Part shown: positions 16,919-25,059 of the stretch, in pieces
How positions within the stretch are numbered: the stretch's first letter is position 1
Layout: every line of letters begins with the position of its first letter
Assembly: GCF_020012125.1 (NCBI RefSeq)
Contig: NZ_JAIFAG010000001.1
Span: 3,596,001 to 3,660,000 of the forward strand
DNA length: 64,000 nt
Origin: Hymenobacter psoromatis
GTDB taxonomy: Bacteria; Bacteroidota; Bacteroidia; Cytophagales; Hymenobacteraceae
Direction of reading: 5' to 3'
The notes under the pieces: generated by a model
The model's database searches: none
Told to the model about the DNA's origin: nothing
What the model saw: the letters and a program-made list of their open reading frames with translations, nothing else
Program-made: the position numbers and the translations under genes

Positions 16919-17129
16919 CTAAAAACTACACATTTACGTCGGCCACCGGGCCTAGCGCTGCGCTACCAGAAACTCGCGCCCGTGGCAAAAAAACTCTACG
17001 AGGCTGGCCAGCAGTCCACCCGCCAGCTTATGAACTACCTCTAGGTTGACTCCCGCTGTACCCTCTACAAAGCCCTGTGCTTCGCCGGTTGCCAGATTAA
17101 AGAAAAAGGTCGTCGTTCTTACTACCAAA
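16919..17129 (+). pseudogene. Remnant of a resolvase/invertase C-terminal helix-turn-helix
   Basis: One plus-strand frame reads RRPPGLALRYQKLAPVAKKL, then YEAGQQSTRQLMNYL, a TAG, and VDSRCTLYKALCFAGCQIKEK. The order RPxGL...A..V..LYE.G.STRQ...YL.V.S..TLYKAL..AG..I is typical of the C-terminal helix-turn-helix of serine recombinases (resolvases, invertases). No catalytic domain remains upstream and an in-frame stop breaks it. It marks the second edge of a scar that starts at the IS1595 remnant. Confidence 0.5.
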
Positions 17130-17180
17130 GCGGTTGACAAGGCCTTGCTATAATCCTTAGTCCAATTACCAACGCAACCC

Positions 17181-17504
17181 CTAATAGAACAGTGGAATGA
17201 GCAGCCCAAAACTCATCAATAAACTTAAGTAAAACCAGCCCATAACCTGGCCGCGGTAGCGGCGGGGTAGGCGGTTGCTGAGCACCAGCACTGCCCCGAT
17301 AACCAGCGCCAGGTGCAGCACGATAAAGGCCGTCGTCTTGACCCAGTTACTGACGATGGTATTTTCAGGCTGGTACTGGTTGGCTTCGCCCAGCCCCGAG
17401 GTGAGGAAGCGCAGCAGCTGGAAAGCTGCCGTTTCGAACGCTACGAAGCAAACAAAGCCTACCAGCAGGGCGAGCGGCCCCGATTTTTCGCGTAGCTCAG
17501 CCAT
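17181..17504 (-). CDS. Small membrane protein with three membrane segments
   Basis: The 107-residue product has three hydrophobic segments: PLALLVGFVCFVAFETAAFQLL, TTAFIVLHLALVIGAVLVL and GWFYLSLLMSFGLLIPLFY. Short polar loops with RLPRRYRG lie between them. No family is recognised. I chose ATG at 17502-17504; the longer ORF reads back into the next gene. It is followed by the resolvase remnant. Confidence 0.65.
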   Translation of the reverse strand: MAELREKSGPLALLVGFVCFVAFETAAFQLLRFLTSGLGEANQYQPENTIVSNWVKTTAFIVLHLALVIGAVLVLSNRLPRRYRGQVMGWFYLSLLMSFGLLIPLFY

Positions 17505-17568
17505 GTGGGGCAGAAGTGTGGAATGAAAATTGGAAAACAAAAAAGCCAGCCGCTGGCAACTAAAATCC

Positions 17569-17829
17569 TCACGGTAGCGACTGACCCAGCGCTTCGGCTG
17601 TACGCAAACGCACGTACAGGTCCTCGACCTTGGCCCGCGCCCAGGCCGTGCGTCGCAGAAAGGTGAGGCTGGATTTAACGCTTGGGTCCACGGCGAAGCA
17701 GTTGAGCCGGAGGCGCTCATCGAGGCCCGGAAAGCCGTAGTGCGCCACTAGGTACTCCAAGATGATGGCGAGCGTCACGCCGTGCAGCTCGCGGATAAGA
17801 TGGCCGTTGGCGTCGCGGGCTTCAGACAT
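17569..17829 (-). CDS. VF530-family (DUF2132) protein
   Basis: The 86-residue product contains [19 protein letters not shown], then [34 protein letters not shown]. This is the hallmark of the VF530/DUF2132 family, small helical proteins proposed to bind DNA. The conserved D-P-S-x-K-S-S-L-x-F-L and W-A-R-x-K-V-E motifs are all present. ATG at 17827-17829 is preferred over 17874. Its function is not established. Confidence 0.85.
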   Translation of the reverse strand: MSEARDANGHLIRELHGVTLAIILEYLVAHYGFPGLDERLRLNCFAVDPSVKSSLTFLRRTAWARAKVEDLYVRLRTAEALGQSLP

Positions 17830-17928
17830 AGGGATGGAGGCAGCGTAAGGAACCGGAACCCCACGGTTCGGCATTAAGCTTGCAAGCTACGGCCCCGGCT
17901 GGTATACGCGGGCCGGGCCACCGCGCGT

Positions 17929-17936
17929 TATTTTTG
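17929..17936 (+). promoter_or_regulatory. GH25 promoter -7 element TATTTTTG
   Basis: Exact TAnnTTTG match 13 bases before the ATG at 17950, giving a leader of only several bases. Confidence 0.55.
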
Positions 17937-17949
17937 GCCTGCTGCCCTC

Positions 17950-18852
17950 ATGCTTACGTCCGCCTCACCCCTGCTTGCCCCTACCCCTGCCCGCACACCG
18001 CGGCCGGGCGGCTGGCGGCGCTGGGTGCTGGCGGGCCTGCTGCTGGGGCTGTTGGGTGGCGGCACCTACTACCTGCGCCACCAGCGCCAGCTCAACCGCT
18101 ACGCTCGGCGCACTTGGGCCACGCTCACTACGCGCTACCTCACGGGCCACGAAAGCACGCCGCTGCTGGCCGGCTACTCGGTGCACGGCATCGACGTATC
18201 GGCCTACCAAGGGCGCATCGATTGGCCTGAAGTGGCGCGGCAGCGGGTGCGGTTTGCCTTTATTAAGGCCAGCGAAGGGGCCACGCTGCGCGACGCGCGC
18301 TTCGGGCGCAACTGGCGCGAGGCCCGCGCCGCGGGCATTGTGAGCGGGGCCTACCACTACTTTTTACCTAACCGCGACGGCGGCCAGCAGGCGGCACTGT
18401 TTATTGAGACGGTGCCGTTGCGGCCCGGCGACCTGCCGCCCGTGCTCGATGTAGAGGCCCCGCGCTTTCACGACGTGGCTGACATGCGCCGCGCGGTGCG
18501 CGCCTGGCTCACGGCCGTGCAGGCGCACTACGGCGTGCGGCCCATTCTCTATTCCAATTATACTTTTTACCAGCGCTACTTGGCTGGGCACTTCGACGAC
18601 TACCCCCTCTGGCTGGCCCACTACGAGGTGGCGCGCCCCCGCTTACCCGCCGAGCGCTGGATTATCTGGCAGCATTCTGACGAAGCTTACGTGCCGGGAA
18701 TTCGGGGCACTGTCGATTTCAATGTCTTCCAGGGTAGCTACGAAGCCTTGCAGGCCCTGCGCCTGACAGCCCCTACCCCCCTCCAAAAAACCGCCCGGCC
18801 CGACCGCTCAACGGAGCGGCGGGGCCGGGCGGCCGACCTAGTGGAGCGCTAA
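17950..18852 (+). CDS. GH25 family lysozyme, membrane-anchored
   Basis: The 300-residue product has an N-terminal membrane segment (VLAGLLLGLLGGGTYYL) after a basic stretch. The GH25 barrel follows: HGIDVSAYQGRIDWPEVARQRVRFAFIKASEGA with the first catalytic Asp, GAYHYFLP, and PPVLDVEA with catalytic Asp and Glu. VRPILYSNYTFYQRYL and WIIWQHSDEAYVPGIRGTVDFNVF, the terminal W-Q and D-x-N/D motif, complete it. GH25 enzymes cleave the MurNAc-GlcNAc bond of peptidoglycan. The last 25 codons (PDRSTERRGRAAD) lie on a GC-rich inverted repeat (18791-18832) that may also serve as terminator. Confidence 0.92.
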   Translation: MLTSASPLLAPTPARTPRPGGWRRWVLAGLLLGLLGGGTYYLRHQRQLNRYARRTWATLTTRYLTGHESTPLLAGYSVHGIDVSAYQGRIDWPEVARQRVRFAFIKASEGATLRDARFGRNWREARAAGIVSGAYHYFLPNRDGGQQAALFIETVPLRPGDLPPVLDVEAPRFHDVADMRRAVRAWLTAVQAHYGVRPILYSNYTFYQRYLAGHFDDYPLWLAHYEVARPRLPAERWIIWQHSDEAYVPGIRGTVDFNVFQGSYEALQALRLTAPTPLQKTARPDRSTERRGRAADLVER

Positions 18853-18860
18853 GGCCAGAC

Positions 18861-19088
18861 CTACATTTTGGTCTTCATCTTTTCGTCATCCATTTTCTCC
18901 TTGTGCTTCTTCCCGTGCATTTTGCCTTCTTTCATCTTGTCCTTCTTGTCCATTTTACCATCGGCCATCTTGCCATCAGCCATAGTGCCACTTTGTGCGG
19001 GGGTAGTGGCGGGGGTAGTCTGGGCGTAAGCGGTGCAGCAAAGGCCGGTTAGGGCAAGGGCGGCTACGAGTTTCAACGACTTATTCAT
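18861..19088 (-). CDS. Secreted Lys/Met/Asp-rich repeat protein
   Basis: The 75-residue product has a signal peptide (LVAALALTGLCCTAYAQ). The mature part consists of KMADGK, KMDKKDKMKEGKMHGKKHKEKM and DDEKMKTKM style repeats with methionine every four to six residues. Small Met- and His-rich secreted peptides like this can bind metal, but no such evidence exists here. It converges with the GH25 gene nine bases away. Confidence 0.65.
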   Translation of the reverse strand: MNKSLKLVAALALTGLCCTAYAQTTPATTPAQSGTMADGKMADGKMDKKDKMKEGKMHGKKHKEKMDDEKMKTKM

Positions 19089-19169
19089 ACTAAGGAAGTG
19101 GAAAAAAGGGTTAGGAATGAATTCGGCCGAAAGATGAGCGTTTATTTCGAGATGCCGAGTGAAGGAAAT

Positions 19170-19568
19170 ATGAATACCTTAATTATGCACGTTAGCTTTC
19201 GCCGCTTTTACGGCAATGCCTTTTTAATAAGCAGCTTGCTTTTTTTCCTGGCGGCCTGTGGTAGCAGCAAATCCGCTTTCACGGAGTCGGGCCAGGGCTC
19301 CTACTACGCCGACAAGTTTGCGGGTCGGGCCACGGCCAGCGGGGAGCCCTACCGCCCCGGCCGGCTCACGGCGGCCCACAATACACTGCCTTTTGGCACT
19401 CGCATCAAGGTTACGAACGTGCGCACCGGCCGCTCGGTGAAGGTGGTCGTCAACGACCGGGGCCCGCACGTCAAGGGCCGCATCGTAGACGTGTCGAAGC
19501 GCGCCGCTCGCAAGCTGGGGCTGGTGCAGGCCGGCGTAGCGCCGGTGCGGATTAAGGTAATAAAGTAG
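19170..19568 (+). CDS. rlpA: RlpA-like lipoprotein with double-psi beta-barrel
   Basis: The product of about 132 residues carries a lipobox (FFLAACGSS) after a hydrophobic stretch. The RlpA/DPBB domain follows: GQGSYYADKFAGRATASGEPY, TAAHNTLPFGTRIKVTNVRTGRSVKVVVNDRGP, and GRIVDVSKRAARKLGLV. The Asp of VNDRGP and the H-x-T-L-P-F-G-T segment are conserved. RlpA proteins bind denuded peptidoglycan or act as lytic transglycosylases. There is no SPOR domain. I prefer ATG at 19170, since upstream residues lack a family look. A perfect 16-bp hairpin contains its stop. Confidence 0.85.
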   Translation: MNTLIMHVSFRRFYGNAFLISSLLFFLAACGSSKSAFTESGQGSYYADKFAGRATASGEPYRPGRLTAAHNTLPFGTRIKVTNVRTGRSVKVVVNDRGPHVKGRIVDVSKRAARKLGLVQAGVAPVRIKVIK

Positions 19569-19598
19569 GGTGCGGGGGCAAGCCCCGCACCCTACTTT
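19562..19598. terminator. Perfect hairpin at the rlpA stop
   Basis: AAAGTAGGGTGCGGGG and its exact complement enclose five bases. The rlpA TAG lies inside the left arm. T-rich flanks on both sides fit a terminator. Confidence 0.85.
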
Positions 19599-19608
19599 AC
19601 TTTGCGGC

Positions 19609-19806
19609 ATGAACATTCGCAAGCACCTTACCTGGAGTCCCCCCGCCGAAGCCGCTAACCGCTTTGCCGCTCTGGCTAACTTCGTGCGCGCCGCCGAAGC
19701 CGAAGGCTGGTCCGATACCGAGATTCAGTTCATTATCGACGAGGTAGTGGAAGCTAAAGATGAGGCGGCCGGTATAGCCGTACTCGCCGACTACAGCCAG
19801 CCCTAA
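19609..19806 (+). CDS. Small hypothetical protein
   Basis: The 65-residue product (MNIRKHLTWSPPAEAANRF...) is rich in Ala and Glu and predicted helical, with the sequence WSDTEIQFIIDEVVEAKD. No signal peptide or known motif is seen. It begins eleven bases after the rlpA hairpin; a near-match to a promoter element (TACTTTG) precedes the ATG. It overlaps the converging DUF6799-like gene by four bases. Real-gene status rests on codon character and a clean start. Confidence 0.55.
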   Translation: MNIRKHLTWSPPAEAANRFAALANFVRAAEAEGWSDTEIQFIIDEVVEAKDEAAGIAVLADYSQP

Positions 19807-20393
19807 TGGTTGTTCTTGGCCTGGGCTTTGGCCGCTTCTTTTGCGGCTTTTTCGCGCTCCTTTTCGGCTTTTTCGCGGGCTTTTTCCAGCTCCTTGCGTT
19901 TGCCGGGGTGTTTGAGGTCGTAGGCTACGAGCTTGCGCACGCTGTCAGCGTCTACTATTTCGCGTTTGGTGGTGAGGCGGCCGGTCAACGATACGTAGTC
20001 GCCCTCGGCCATCTGCGACAGCTCGCCGGTGGGACTGGTTACCTGGCCTTTAGGAGTTACGGTTGTGCCATTGAGTAGGCGCTTATCCTGCTCCAGGGGG
20101 CTAGTCAGGCCCAGCTCAGTAAGAACCGCACGGCCATCTTTCAGCGTGAGACCATCTTTTTCCATCACCCCGCTGGTTCTGGCGCGCACCGGGGCAACCC
20201 CAGTGCGGCGTGGGGCCACTACCCGGCGCGGGGCCAGTACGCGGCGCGCGGCAGCCGGCACGGCGGGGGTAGGAGGCTGAGTTTGAGTAGGTGAAGGCGA
20301 CTGAGGCTGGGCTGGGGTTTGAGCATGGCCTTCGTGGGCTAGTAGCACCGCGCCCCCTAACAGTAGGGCCTTCATAACTAATTTCATCGACAT
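19803..20393 (-). CDS. Secreted DUF6799-like protein with basic coiled-coil tail
   Basis: The 196-residue product has a signal peptide, a Pro/Arg-rich linker, then two short units. The first is DGLTLKDGRAVLTELG..PLEQDKRLLNGTTVTPKG and the second is LSQMAEGDYVSLTGRL, which recall the DUF6799 repeat known from Hymenobacter proteins. The final 40 residues (KRKELEKAREKAEKEREKAAKEAAKAQ) form a charged coiled coil. Function is unknown; the family link is by pattern memory. It starts with ATG at 20391-20393. The 296 bases upstream to cbpA hold a small hairpin near 20420 and nothing else I can support. Confidence 0.65.
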   Translation of the reverse strand: MSMKLVMKALLLGGAVLLAHEGHAQTPAQPQSPSPTQTQPPTPAVPAAARRVLAPRRVVAPRRTGVAPVRARTSGVMEKDGLTLKDGRAVLTELGLTSPLEQDKRLLNGTTVTPKGQVTSPTGELSQMAEGDYVSLTGRLTTKREIVDADSVRKLVAYDLKHPGKRKELEKAREKAEKEREKAAKEAAKAQAKNNH

Positions 20394-20689
20394 AAACAGG
20401 GGAAAATAAAAAAATGACCTTTTTGGAGGTCATAATGTTCAAAACCGTGCCGAATATTCTTTTCAGCCTATTTACAGTAAACGAACTTTAACCTGGCCTA
20501 GTATCTCAAAAGGGGCAAGAATCTCATCTAGTTTTAATGCAAAATTGGTTCTACCCTTTTAACTCCCCTAAACCAACGCCCTAGCCCTCATCCCCGTTCA
20601 ACTCAGGTACTGGCTACCCCATGCGCCTGACCTGGCACTTTCCGCGTGGGCGCACGGTCCTTATTCTTTTGCTACCAGCACCTACCCTC

Positions 20690-21634
20690 ATGGATTACAA
20701 GGATTATTATAAAATCCTGGGCGTTGAGAAAAACGCCACTACTGAGCAGATTAAGAAGGCGTATCGCAAGCTCGCCCGCCAGTATCACCCCGATGTGAAC
20801 CCCAATAACCCCGCGGCCGAGCAGAAATTCAAGGAATCCAATGAGGCCAACGAGGTGCTGTCGGACGCCGAGAAGCGCCAGAAATACGACCAGCTCGGGG
20901 CCGACTACCAGCGCTACCAGCAGGCGGGGGCCGGGCGCGGCGGCCAGGCCAGCGGGGGCTTCGACTGGAGCCAGTATGCGCAAGGCGGCGGCTTTGGCGG
21001 GGCGGGCGGGGGTAGCCCCTTTGGTGGCGGCGAGGGTGAAGACTTTTCCGACTTTTTCAGTTCGCTCTTCGGTAGCATGGGCGGTGGTGCGGCCGGGGGT
21101 AGCCGCGGTAGCCGCCCCGCGGCCGGCTCCGACTACCAAGCCGAGTTGGAGCTGACCCTGGCCGAAGCCTACGAAGGCGGCCCGCGCACGCTCACCGTCA
21201 ATGGCAAAAATCTGCGCCTGACCATTCAGCCGGGGGTAGCCGATGGGCAGACCATCCGGCTGCGCGACCAGGGCGGCCCCGGCCGCAGTGGTGGGCCCAA
21301 TGGTTCGCTACTCATTACGTTCCGCATTTTGCCTGATGCGCGCTACGCCCGCACTGGCGACGACCTCACCCAGGATGTGCCCGTGTCCCTCTACCGTGCC
21401 CTGCTCGGCGGCGAGCAAACCGTGGATACGCTCGGCGGCCCGGTCAAAATCAAGCTCAAACCCGAAACTGCCAACGGTAGCCGCTTACGCCTGCGCGGCA
21501 AAGGCTTCCCTATATACCGCGAAAAGGATAAACACGGTGACCTCTACCTGCGCCTCAACGTGCAGCTACCCACCAATCTCAGCGATGAAGAGCGTGGCCT
21601 TTTTGAGCAGCTGGCGAAGTTGCGCGACGAGTAG
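20690..21634 (+). CDS. cbpA: Curved DNA-binding protein-type DnaJ cochaperone
   Basis: The 314-residue product begins [38 protein letters not shown], a full J domain with the HPD motif that stimulates DnaK. A Gly/Phe-rich linker (about 90-150, [16 protein letters not shown]) and two C-terminal substrate-binding domains follow. No cysteine zinc finger is present, as in CbpA rather than DnaJ. ATG at 20690 is chosen; the earlier start at 20621 adds an untypical leader. Its inhibitor gene cbpM follows about 100 bases downstream. Confidence 0.93.
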   Translation: MDYKDYYKILGVEKNATTEQIKKAYRKLARQYHPDVNPNNPAAEQKFKESNEANEVLSDAEKRQKYDQLGADYQRYQQAGAGRGGQASGGFDWSQYAQGGGFGGAGGGSPFGGGEGEDFSDFFSSLFGSMGGGAAGGSRGSRPAAGSDYQAELELTLAEAYEGGPRTLTVNGKNLRLTIQPGVADGQTIRLRDQGGPGRSGGPNGSLLITFRILPDARYARTGDDLTQDVPVSLYRALLGGEQTVDTLGGPVKIKLKPETANGSRLRLRGKGFPIYREKDKHGDLYLRLNVQLPTNLSDEERGLFEQLAKLRDE

Positions 21635-21736
21635 TTTCCGAGCCTCGGCGTTGCTGCCCTCTGCTTCTGTAAACTAAAAATCGCTTGCACTATATCAATT
21701 TAGCACAGTCATTCATTTAGAAATCAGCTATTAGTC

Positions 21737-22063
21737 ATGGAAACCCGCGTTTTAATTCTGACTTTCCAAGAAGTTGATGCCCGCTATGGCTTGGGCAGCG
21801 CCGAATTGCGCCAGTTCGTAGACCTGGGCCTGCTGCGCCCCGCCCCTATCCCCGATACTATTGAGATAGAGGAGCCTGACGAGCTGCTACCCCGCTTGGC
21901 GCGCCTGCACCACGGCCTGGGCCTGGCACCCGAAGCCATCGACTTAGTGCTGCTCATGCGCCAGCGCCTGCTGAGCCTGCAAGCCGCCCTGGCCCTCGAA
22001 ACCGCCCGCGCCCGGCAGCTCGAAGATTTCCTGCGCGCCACCGGGCCTTTGCTTAGTGACTAA
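21737..22063 (+). CDS. cbpM: Chaperone modulator CbpM
   Basis: The 108-residue product shows LTFQEVDARYGLGSAELRQFVDLGLLRP, a MerR-like winged segment, and a long C-terminal helix with IDLVLLMRQRLLSLQAAL. This matches CbpM proteins, which bind the J domain of CbpA and block its cochaperone and DNA-binding activity. The position next to cbpA supports the call. Its TAA stop is the first three bases of a 35-bp perfect inverted repeat. Confidence 0.88.
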   Translation: METRVLILTFQEVDARYGLGSAELRQFVDLGLLRPAPIPDTIEIEEPDELLPRLARLHHGLGLAPEAIDLVLLMRQRLLSLQAALALETARARQLEDFLRATGPLLSD

Positions 22064-22140
22064 TGGGTAGGGAGGGTGATTTGCGTAATGTCGTTCTGCC
22101 AACTAAACGACATTACGCAAATCACCCTCCCTACCCATTA
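22061..22140. terminator. Perfect 35-bp palindrome between cbpM and the ZIP gene
   Basis: Left arm 22061-22095 (TAATGGGTAGGGAGGG...) and right arm 22106-22140 are exact complements with a ten-base loop. The two genes converge here, so it may stop both. It is far longer than a normal terminator and lacks a clear U-run, so it may be a REP-like element. Confidence 0.8.
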
Positions 22141-22148
22141 GCCACTCG

Positions 22149-22886
22149 CTACCCTACTGCCAGCGCCAGCAGCAGGCCGCCGAGCGTCGCGCCCAGCTTG
22201 GGCCAATTGAGACGGTGCTCGGGGCTGGTTTCAAAGAGAATAGTGGTCGAAACGTGGAGAAAAGTGCCCGCCACGAAGCCCAGCAGCGCCGCATACACGC
22301 CGCTGCCCAGCAGCTGCCGCAGTACCACATAGTTGCTAAAAACCAACCCCGCCGGCGAAGCCAGCGCGAAAAGCAGCAGCCAGGGCCACACCCGGCCAAA
22401 AGAACCCAGGCGGAGCCGCAGCAACGTGGCCAGCGCCACGGCCGCCGGCACATGGTGCAGCGCGATGCCCAGCACCAGCGCGTAAAAATGCCGGCCTACT
22501 TCGCCGCTGCCCGCACCCCGCACCAGGATGCTACCCTCCAATACAGAATGCACTACCAGCGCCAGCACTAGCAGCAGCGGCACCCTACCCCGCTCAGTAG
22601 CTACCGGCGCGTGCACATGGCCGTGCTCAATACCCTGCGATAGCACCTCCAGCAACAGCTGACCGAAGAAACCAGCCAGCATCCAGTAACCCACGCGGGC
22701 GGGCGTGGCAGGGAGCAGCGTCAGGGCTTCGGGCAGCAGGTGCGTGATGGTGAGCGTGAGCAGGTAGGCACCGCTGAATGCCAGCAAGGGCTTAAGCCAC
22801 TGACCCGTGCGGGCGACCGGCACCACGCTCACCAGCCCGCCCGCCCCCAGCACAGCCGCAGCCAAAAGGAATATCGCAATCCACAT
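22149..22886 (-). CDS. ZIP-family metal transporter
   Basis: The product of about 245 residues has seven to eight hydrophobic segments. It shows the ZIP signatures: LAFSGAYLLTLTITHLLPEAL with the H-x-L-P-E motif, a His-rich loop (EHGHVHAP), VVHSVLEG and HHVPAAVALATLL with the metal-binding H-x3-E-type pairs. ZIP proteins import Zn2+, Fe2+ or Mn2+. I chose ATG at 22884-22886. A palindrome with the promoter -7 box in its centre lies upstream (22903-22950), so metal-dependent repression is likely by inference. Confidence 0.88.
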   Translation of the reverse strand: MWIAIFLLAAAVLGAGGLVSVVPVARTGQWLKPLLAFSGAYLLTLTITHLLPEALTLLPATPARVGYWMLAGFFGQLLLEVLSQGIEHGHVHAPVATERGRVPLLLVLALVVHSVLEGSILVRGAGSGEVGRHFYALVLGIALHHVPAAVALATLLRLRLGSFGRVWPWLLLFALASPAGLVFSNYVVLRQLLGSGVYAALLGFVAGTFLHVSTTILFETSPEHRLNWPKLGATLGGLLLALAVG

Positions 22887-22902
22887 AAGGAAACAAAACA
22901 AA

Positions 22903-22950
22903 AAGCTTGCATCAATGTTGCAAATATATTCGCAACATTGATGCAAGCTT
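22903..22950 (-). promoter_or_regulatory. Palindromic operator/promoter of the ZIP gene
   Basis: Nineteen-base arms (AAGCTTGCATCAATGTTGC and complement) are separated by ten bases. On the minus strand the centre reads TATATTTG (22928-22921), an exact TAnnTTTG promoter element. Each arm also holds a TTGCA...TGCAA-type dyad. A hairpin with T-run is also formed, so attenuation or termination of the upstream lipoprotein gene is the alternative. Confidence 0.6.
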
Positions 22951-22975
22951 GCTTAATAGCTGGTAATCAGCCCGC

Positions 22976-23350
22976 TTATCGCTGGGGAAGGCCGGTCTGT
23001 TCCTTGGGGGACATACCCGAGGGAGTTTTGGCCCCGTTCTTACTGCGCTTGCTGCTGCCGGGCTTAGTGGCAATGCCCTCCTGGGTATCGGCCGACATCA
23101 CGGCGCTGGCCGTAGGGGCCTGACGCTCATCCAGGGTGGTAGCTGAGTTAACCGGATTCGTGATGGCCCCGCCCTTGGCTTGGTTGGGTGCGTCGGCGGT
23201 GCCCTGGTCAAAGTTGTCGGTGGGACGGGTGCCGGGTGCCACCAAGTCGAGGGATACCTTTTTATCGGGGCGCCAGTCGGAGGGCTCGCTGCTGCACGAA
23301 GCGAGCAGCACTACGGCGGCCGGAGCCAGGTAGGAAAGCAGCTTTTTCAT
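22976..23350 (-). CDS. Hypothetical lipoprotein
   Basis: The 124-residue product has a signal with lipobox (VVLLASCSS). The low-complexity mature part is rich in Thr, Ala, Pro, Gly and Lys (TRPTDNFDQGTADAPNQAKGG...GSSKRSKNGAK) and probably disordered. No domain is recognised. ATG at 23348-23350 is chosen. It lies upstream of the ZIP gene on the same strand with the operator palindrome between them. Confidence 0.65.
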   Translation of the reverse strand: MKKLLSYLAPAAVVLLASCSSEPSDWRPDKKVSLDLVAPGTRPTDNFDQGTADAPNQAKGGAITNPVNSATTLDERQAPTASAVMSADTQEGIATKPGSSKRSKNGAKTPSGMSPKEQTGLPQR

Positions 23351-23404
23351 AGGAAGCAAAAAATTATTAGCAAAAACTAAACGAAGGAAAATCTTAGCTG
23401 GCGG

Positions 23405-24025
23405 CTAGGCGGCCGGCGCGTCGGTCAACAACCCCTTACGGCGTAGCAGGGCCTCAAATAGCTTGCGGTCGTTGTCGTTATTAAACAAGCGCAGGGGCAA
23501 ATGTAGGAATACAGGCACGTCGAACGTCGTCGCTATCCAGCGCCGCCAGGTGGCTAGCTCGGCCGGTGGGGCGGCCGGTTTCAGGTACAGTAAGTAAGCA
23601 TCGGGCTCGCGGCGCACCCGCCCAATCTGGTCCCAGGGCAGGGCCATCGCACGCTGCTCGCTCTGGCGCAGGATGAGCTGGCGCGAGTCAGCCTCGTAGT
23701 TCATGCGCTCAAACAGGGGCTTGCTTTGCTCCATCTGCGTCACGCCCGATATTAGCGATGAGCGTAGCAGCACAAACGCCACCGTCAGCAGCACGCCCAG
23801 CAGCAGCCACCACCACGAGTGCCAGATGGCGGCCGGCAGTATTCCCACCGCCAGCGGAATGAGCGCGTACCACCACTGCTTGCGCCACACCTCGCCCATC
23901 GCAATGCGGGTGTAGGTATTGGGGTCAAACTGGTATTTCTTGGTCTTGATGGTGCCTGGCAAAGACTGCGGGGCCTGCTGCTGGCGGTAGCCGCCACCGC
24001 CACCGCGTTGGTTAGGATTATTCAC
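23405..24025 (-). CDS. YcxB-like membrane protein
   Basis: The 206-residue product has a Gly/Gln-rich N-terminus and two adjacent membrane segments (WWYALIPLAVGILPAAIWHSW and WLLLGVLLTVAFVLL). The C-terminal domain contains LFERMNYEADSRQLILRQSEQRAMALPWDQIGRVRREPDAYLLYL. The W-x-x-I-x-x-V-x-x-x-x-x-A-Y-L-L-Y pattern resembles the YcxB-like domain, a PH-like fold of unknown role. The start is GTG at 24023-24025. It is not clearly in an operon. Confidence 0.65.
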   Translation of the reverse strand: MNNPNQRGGGGGYRQQQAPQSLPGTIKTKKYQFDPNTYTRIAMGEVWRKQWWYALIPLAVGILPAAIWHSWWWLLLGVLLTVAFVLLRSSLISGVTQMEQSKPLFERMNYEADSRQLILRQSEQRAMALPWDQIGRVRREPDAYLLYLKPAAPPAELATWRRWIATTFDVPVFLHLPLRLFNNDNDRKLFEALLRRKGLLTDAPAA

Positions 24026-24160
24026 GTTATGGAGGTGCTAATTTGTTGATGTGCTAATGTGCTGGTTTTGATATGCTGGCGTTCGGGAGGGCAGTGTTTG
24101 ATGACGAAAAAAGCCAGCCTGCGTTATCCAGCCAGCCAATCAGCCCAATCAGCACATCAA

Positions 24161-25027
24161 TCAATACGCTTTTAGGCTCAAATCCAGAATGCCAGCTGAG
24201 TGGGTGAGGGCCCCGACCGAGATGTAGTCTACGCCGGTGGCGGCTACTTCGGCCAGGGTTTGCTCCGTGATGCCCCCGCTGGCTTCGAGCGGCACGCGGC
24301 CGGCCACCAAGGCCACGGCCTCGCGCAGGGCGGCGGGGTCCATGTTGTCGAGCATGATGCGGGCCACGCCGCCAGCCGCCAGGGCCTGTTGCACTTCGGC
24401 CAGGTTGCGGGTTTCGACCTCGATGGGTAGCTCGCGGCCAGTACGGCGCAGGTAGGCGTGGGTAGCGGCAATGGCCGCCCCTACCCCCCCCGCGTAGTCC
24501 ACGTGGTTGTCCTTGAGCATTATCATATCAAACAGCCCGTAGCGGTGGTTCACGCCGCCGCCGATGAGTACGGCCCACTTCTCGCAGAGGCGGAAGTTAG
24601 GCGTCGTCTTACGCGTATCAAGCAGCCGGGCTTTGGTGCCGGCCAGCAGCTTAGTCAGGTGCGCGGTATAGGTAGCAATACCACTCATGCGCTGCATACA
24701 ATTAAGCATCAGGCGCTCGGCCGTAAGGATGCTGCGCGCCGGGCCTTCCACGGTGAAAGCAACGTCGCCGCGCCGCACGCGGGCTCCATCGGCGAGCAGC
24801 GCGCTCATCGTCAGGGCGGGGTCTACTTCCTGAAAAATCAGGCCCGCCAGCTGCACGCCGGCCAGCACGCCTTCGCCCTTCACCAGCAGCCGGGCGCGGT
24901 TGCGGGCCTCGGCCGGAATGGCGGCCAGGGCCGAATGGTCGCCGTCGCCCACGTCTTCGGCCAGAGCGGTGCGAATGAACGTGGTGAGCGCGGCGGGCGT
25001 GAGGTAGGGAGCGGGGTAGGCTGGCAC
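24161..25027 (-). CDS. nadC: Nicotinate-nucleotide diphosphorylase (carboxylating)
   Basis: The enzyme makes nicotinate mononucleotide from quinolinate and PRPP in de novo NAD synthesis. The 288-residue product has LAEDVGDGDHS, ERLMLNCMQRMSGIAT, LLDTRKTTPNFRLCEKWAV with the catalytic region, GGGVNHRYGLFDMIMLKDNH, IEVETRN, and the ending EASGGIT...GVDYISVGALTHS. All are family markers. The start is GTG at 25027, only four bases after a TACCTTTG promoter element, so the mRNA may have no leader. Confidence 0.96.
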   Translation of the reverse strand: MPAYPAPYLTPAALTTFIRTALAEDVGDGDHSALAAIPAEARNRARLLVKGEGVLAGVQLAGLIFQEVDPALTMSALLADGARVRRGDVAFTVEGPARSILTAERLMLNCMQRMSGIATYTAHLTKLLAGTKARLLDTRKTTPNFRLCEKWAVLIGGGVNHRYGLFDMIMLKDNHVDYAGGVGAAIAATHAYLRRTGRELPIEVETRNLAEVQQALAAGGVARIMLDNMDPAALREAVALVAGRVPLEASGGITEQTLAEVAATGVDYISVGALTHSAGILDLSLKAY

Positions 25028-25031
25028 CCCG

Positions 25032-25039
25032 CAAAGGTA
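25032..25039 (-). promoter_or_regulatory. nadC promoter -7 element TACCTTTG
   Basis: Exact TAnnTTTG on the minus strand, ending four bases before the GTG start of nadC. The usual distance to +1 would put transcription start on or next to the start codon. Confidence 0.6.
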
Positions 25040-25059
25040 CGCCGGCCGGCCGGCGCATA

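Noticed and set aside
16952-17209. Minus-strand ORF of 85 codons
   Set aside because: It overlaps the end of the small membrane protein gene, and the opposite strand carries a better recombinase-like reading.
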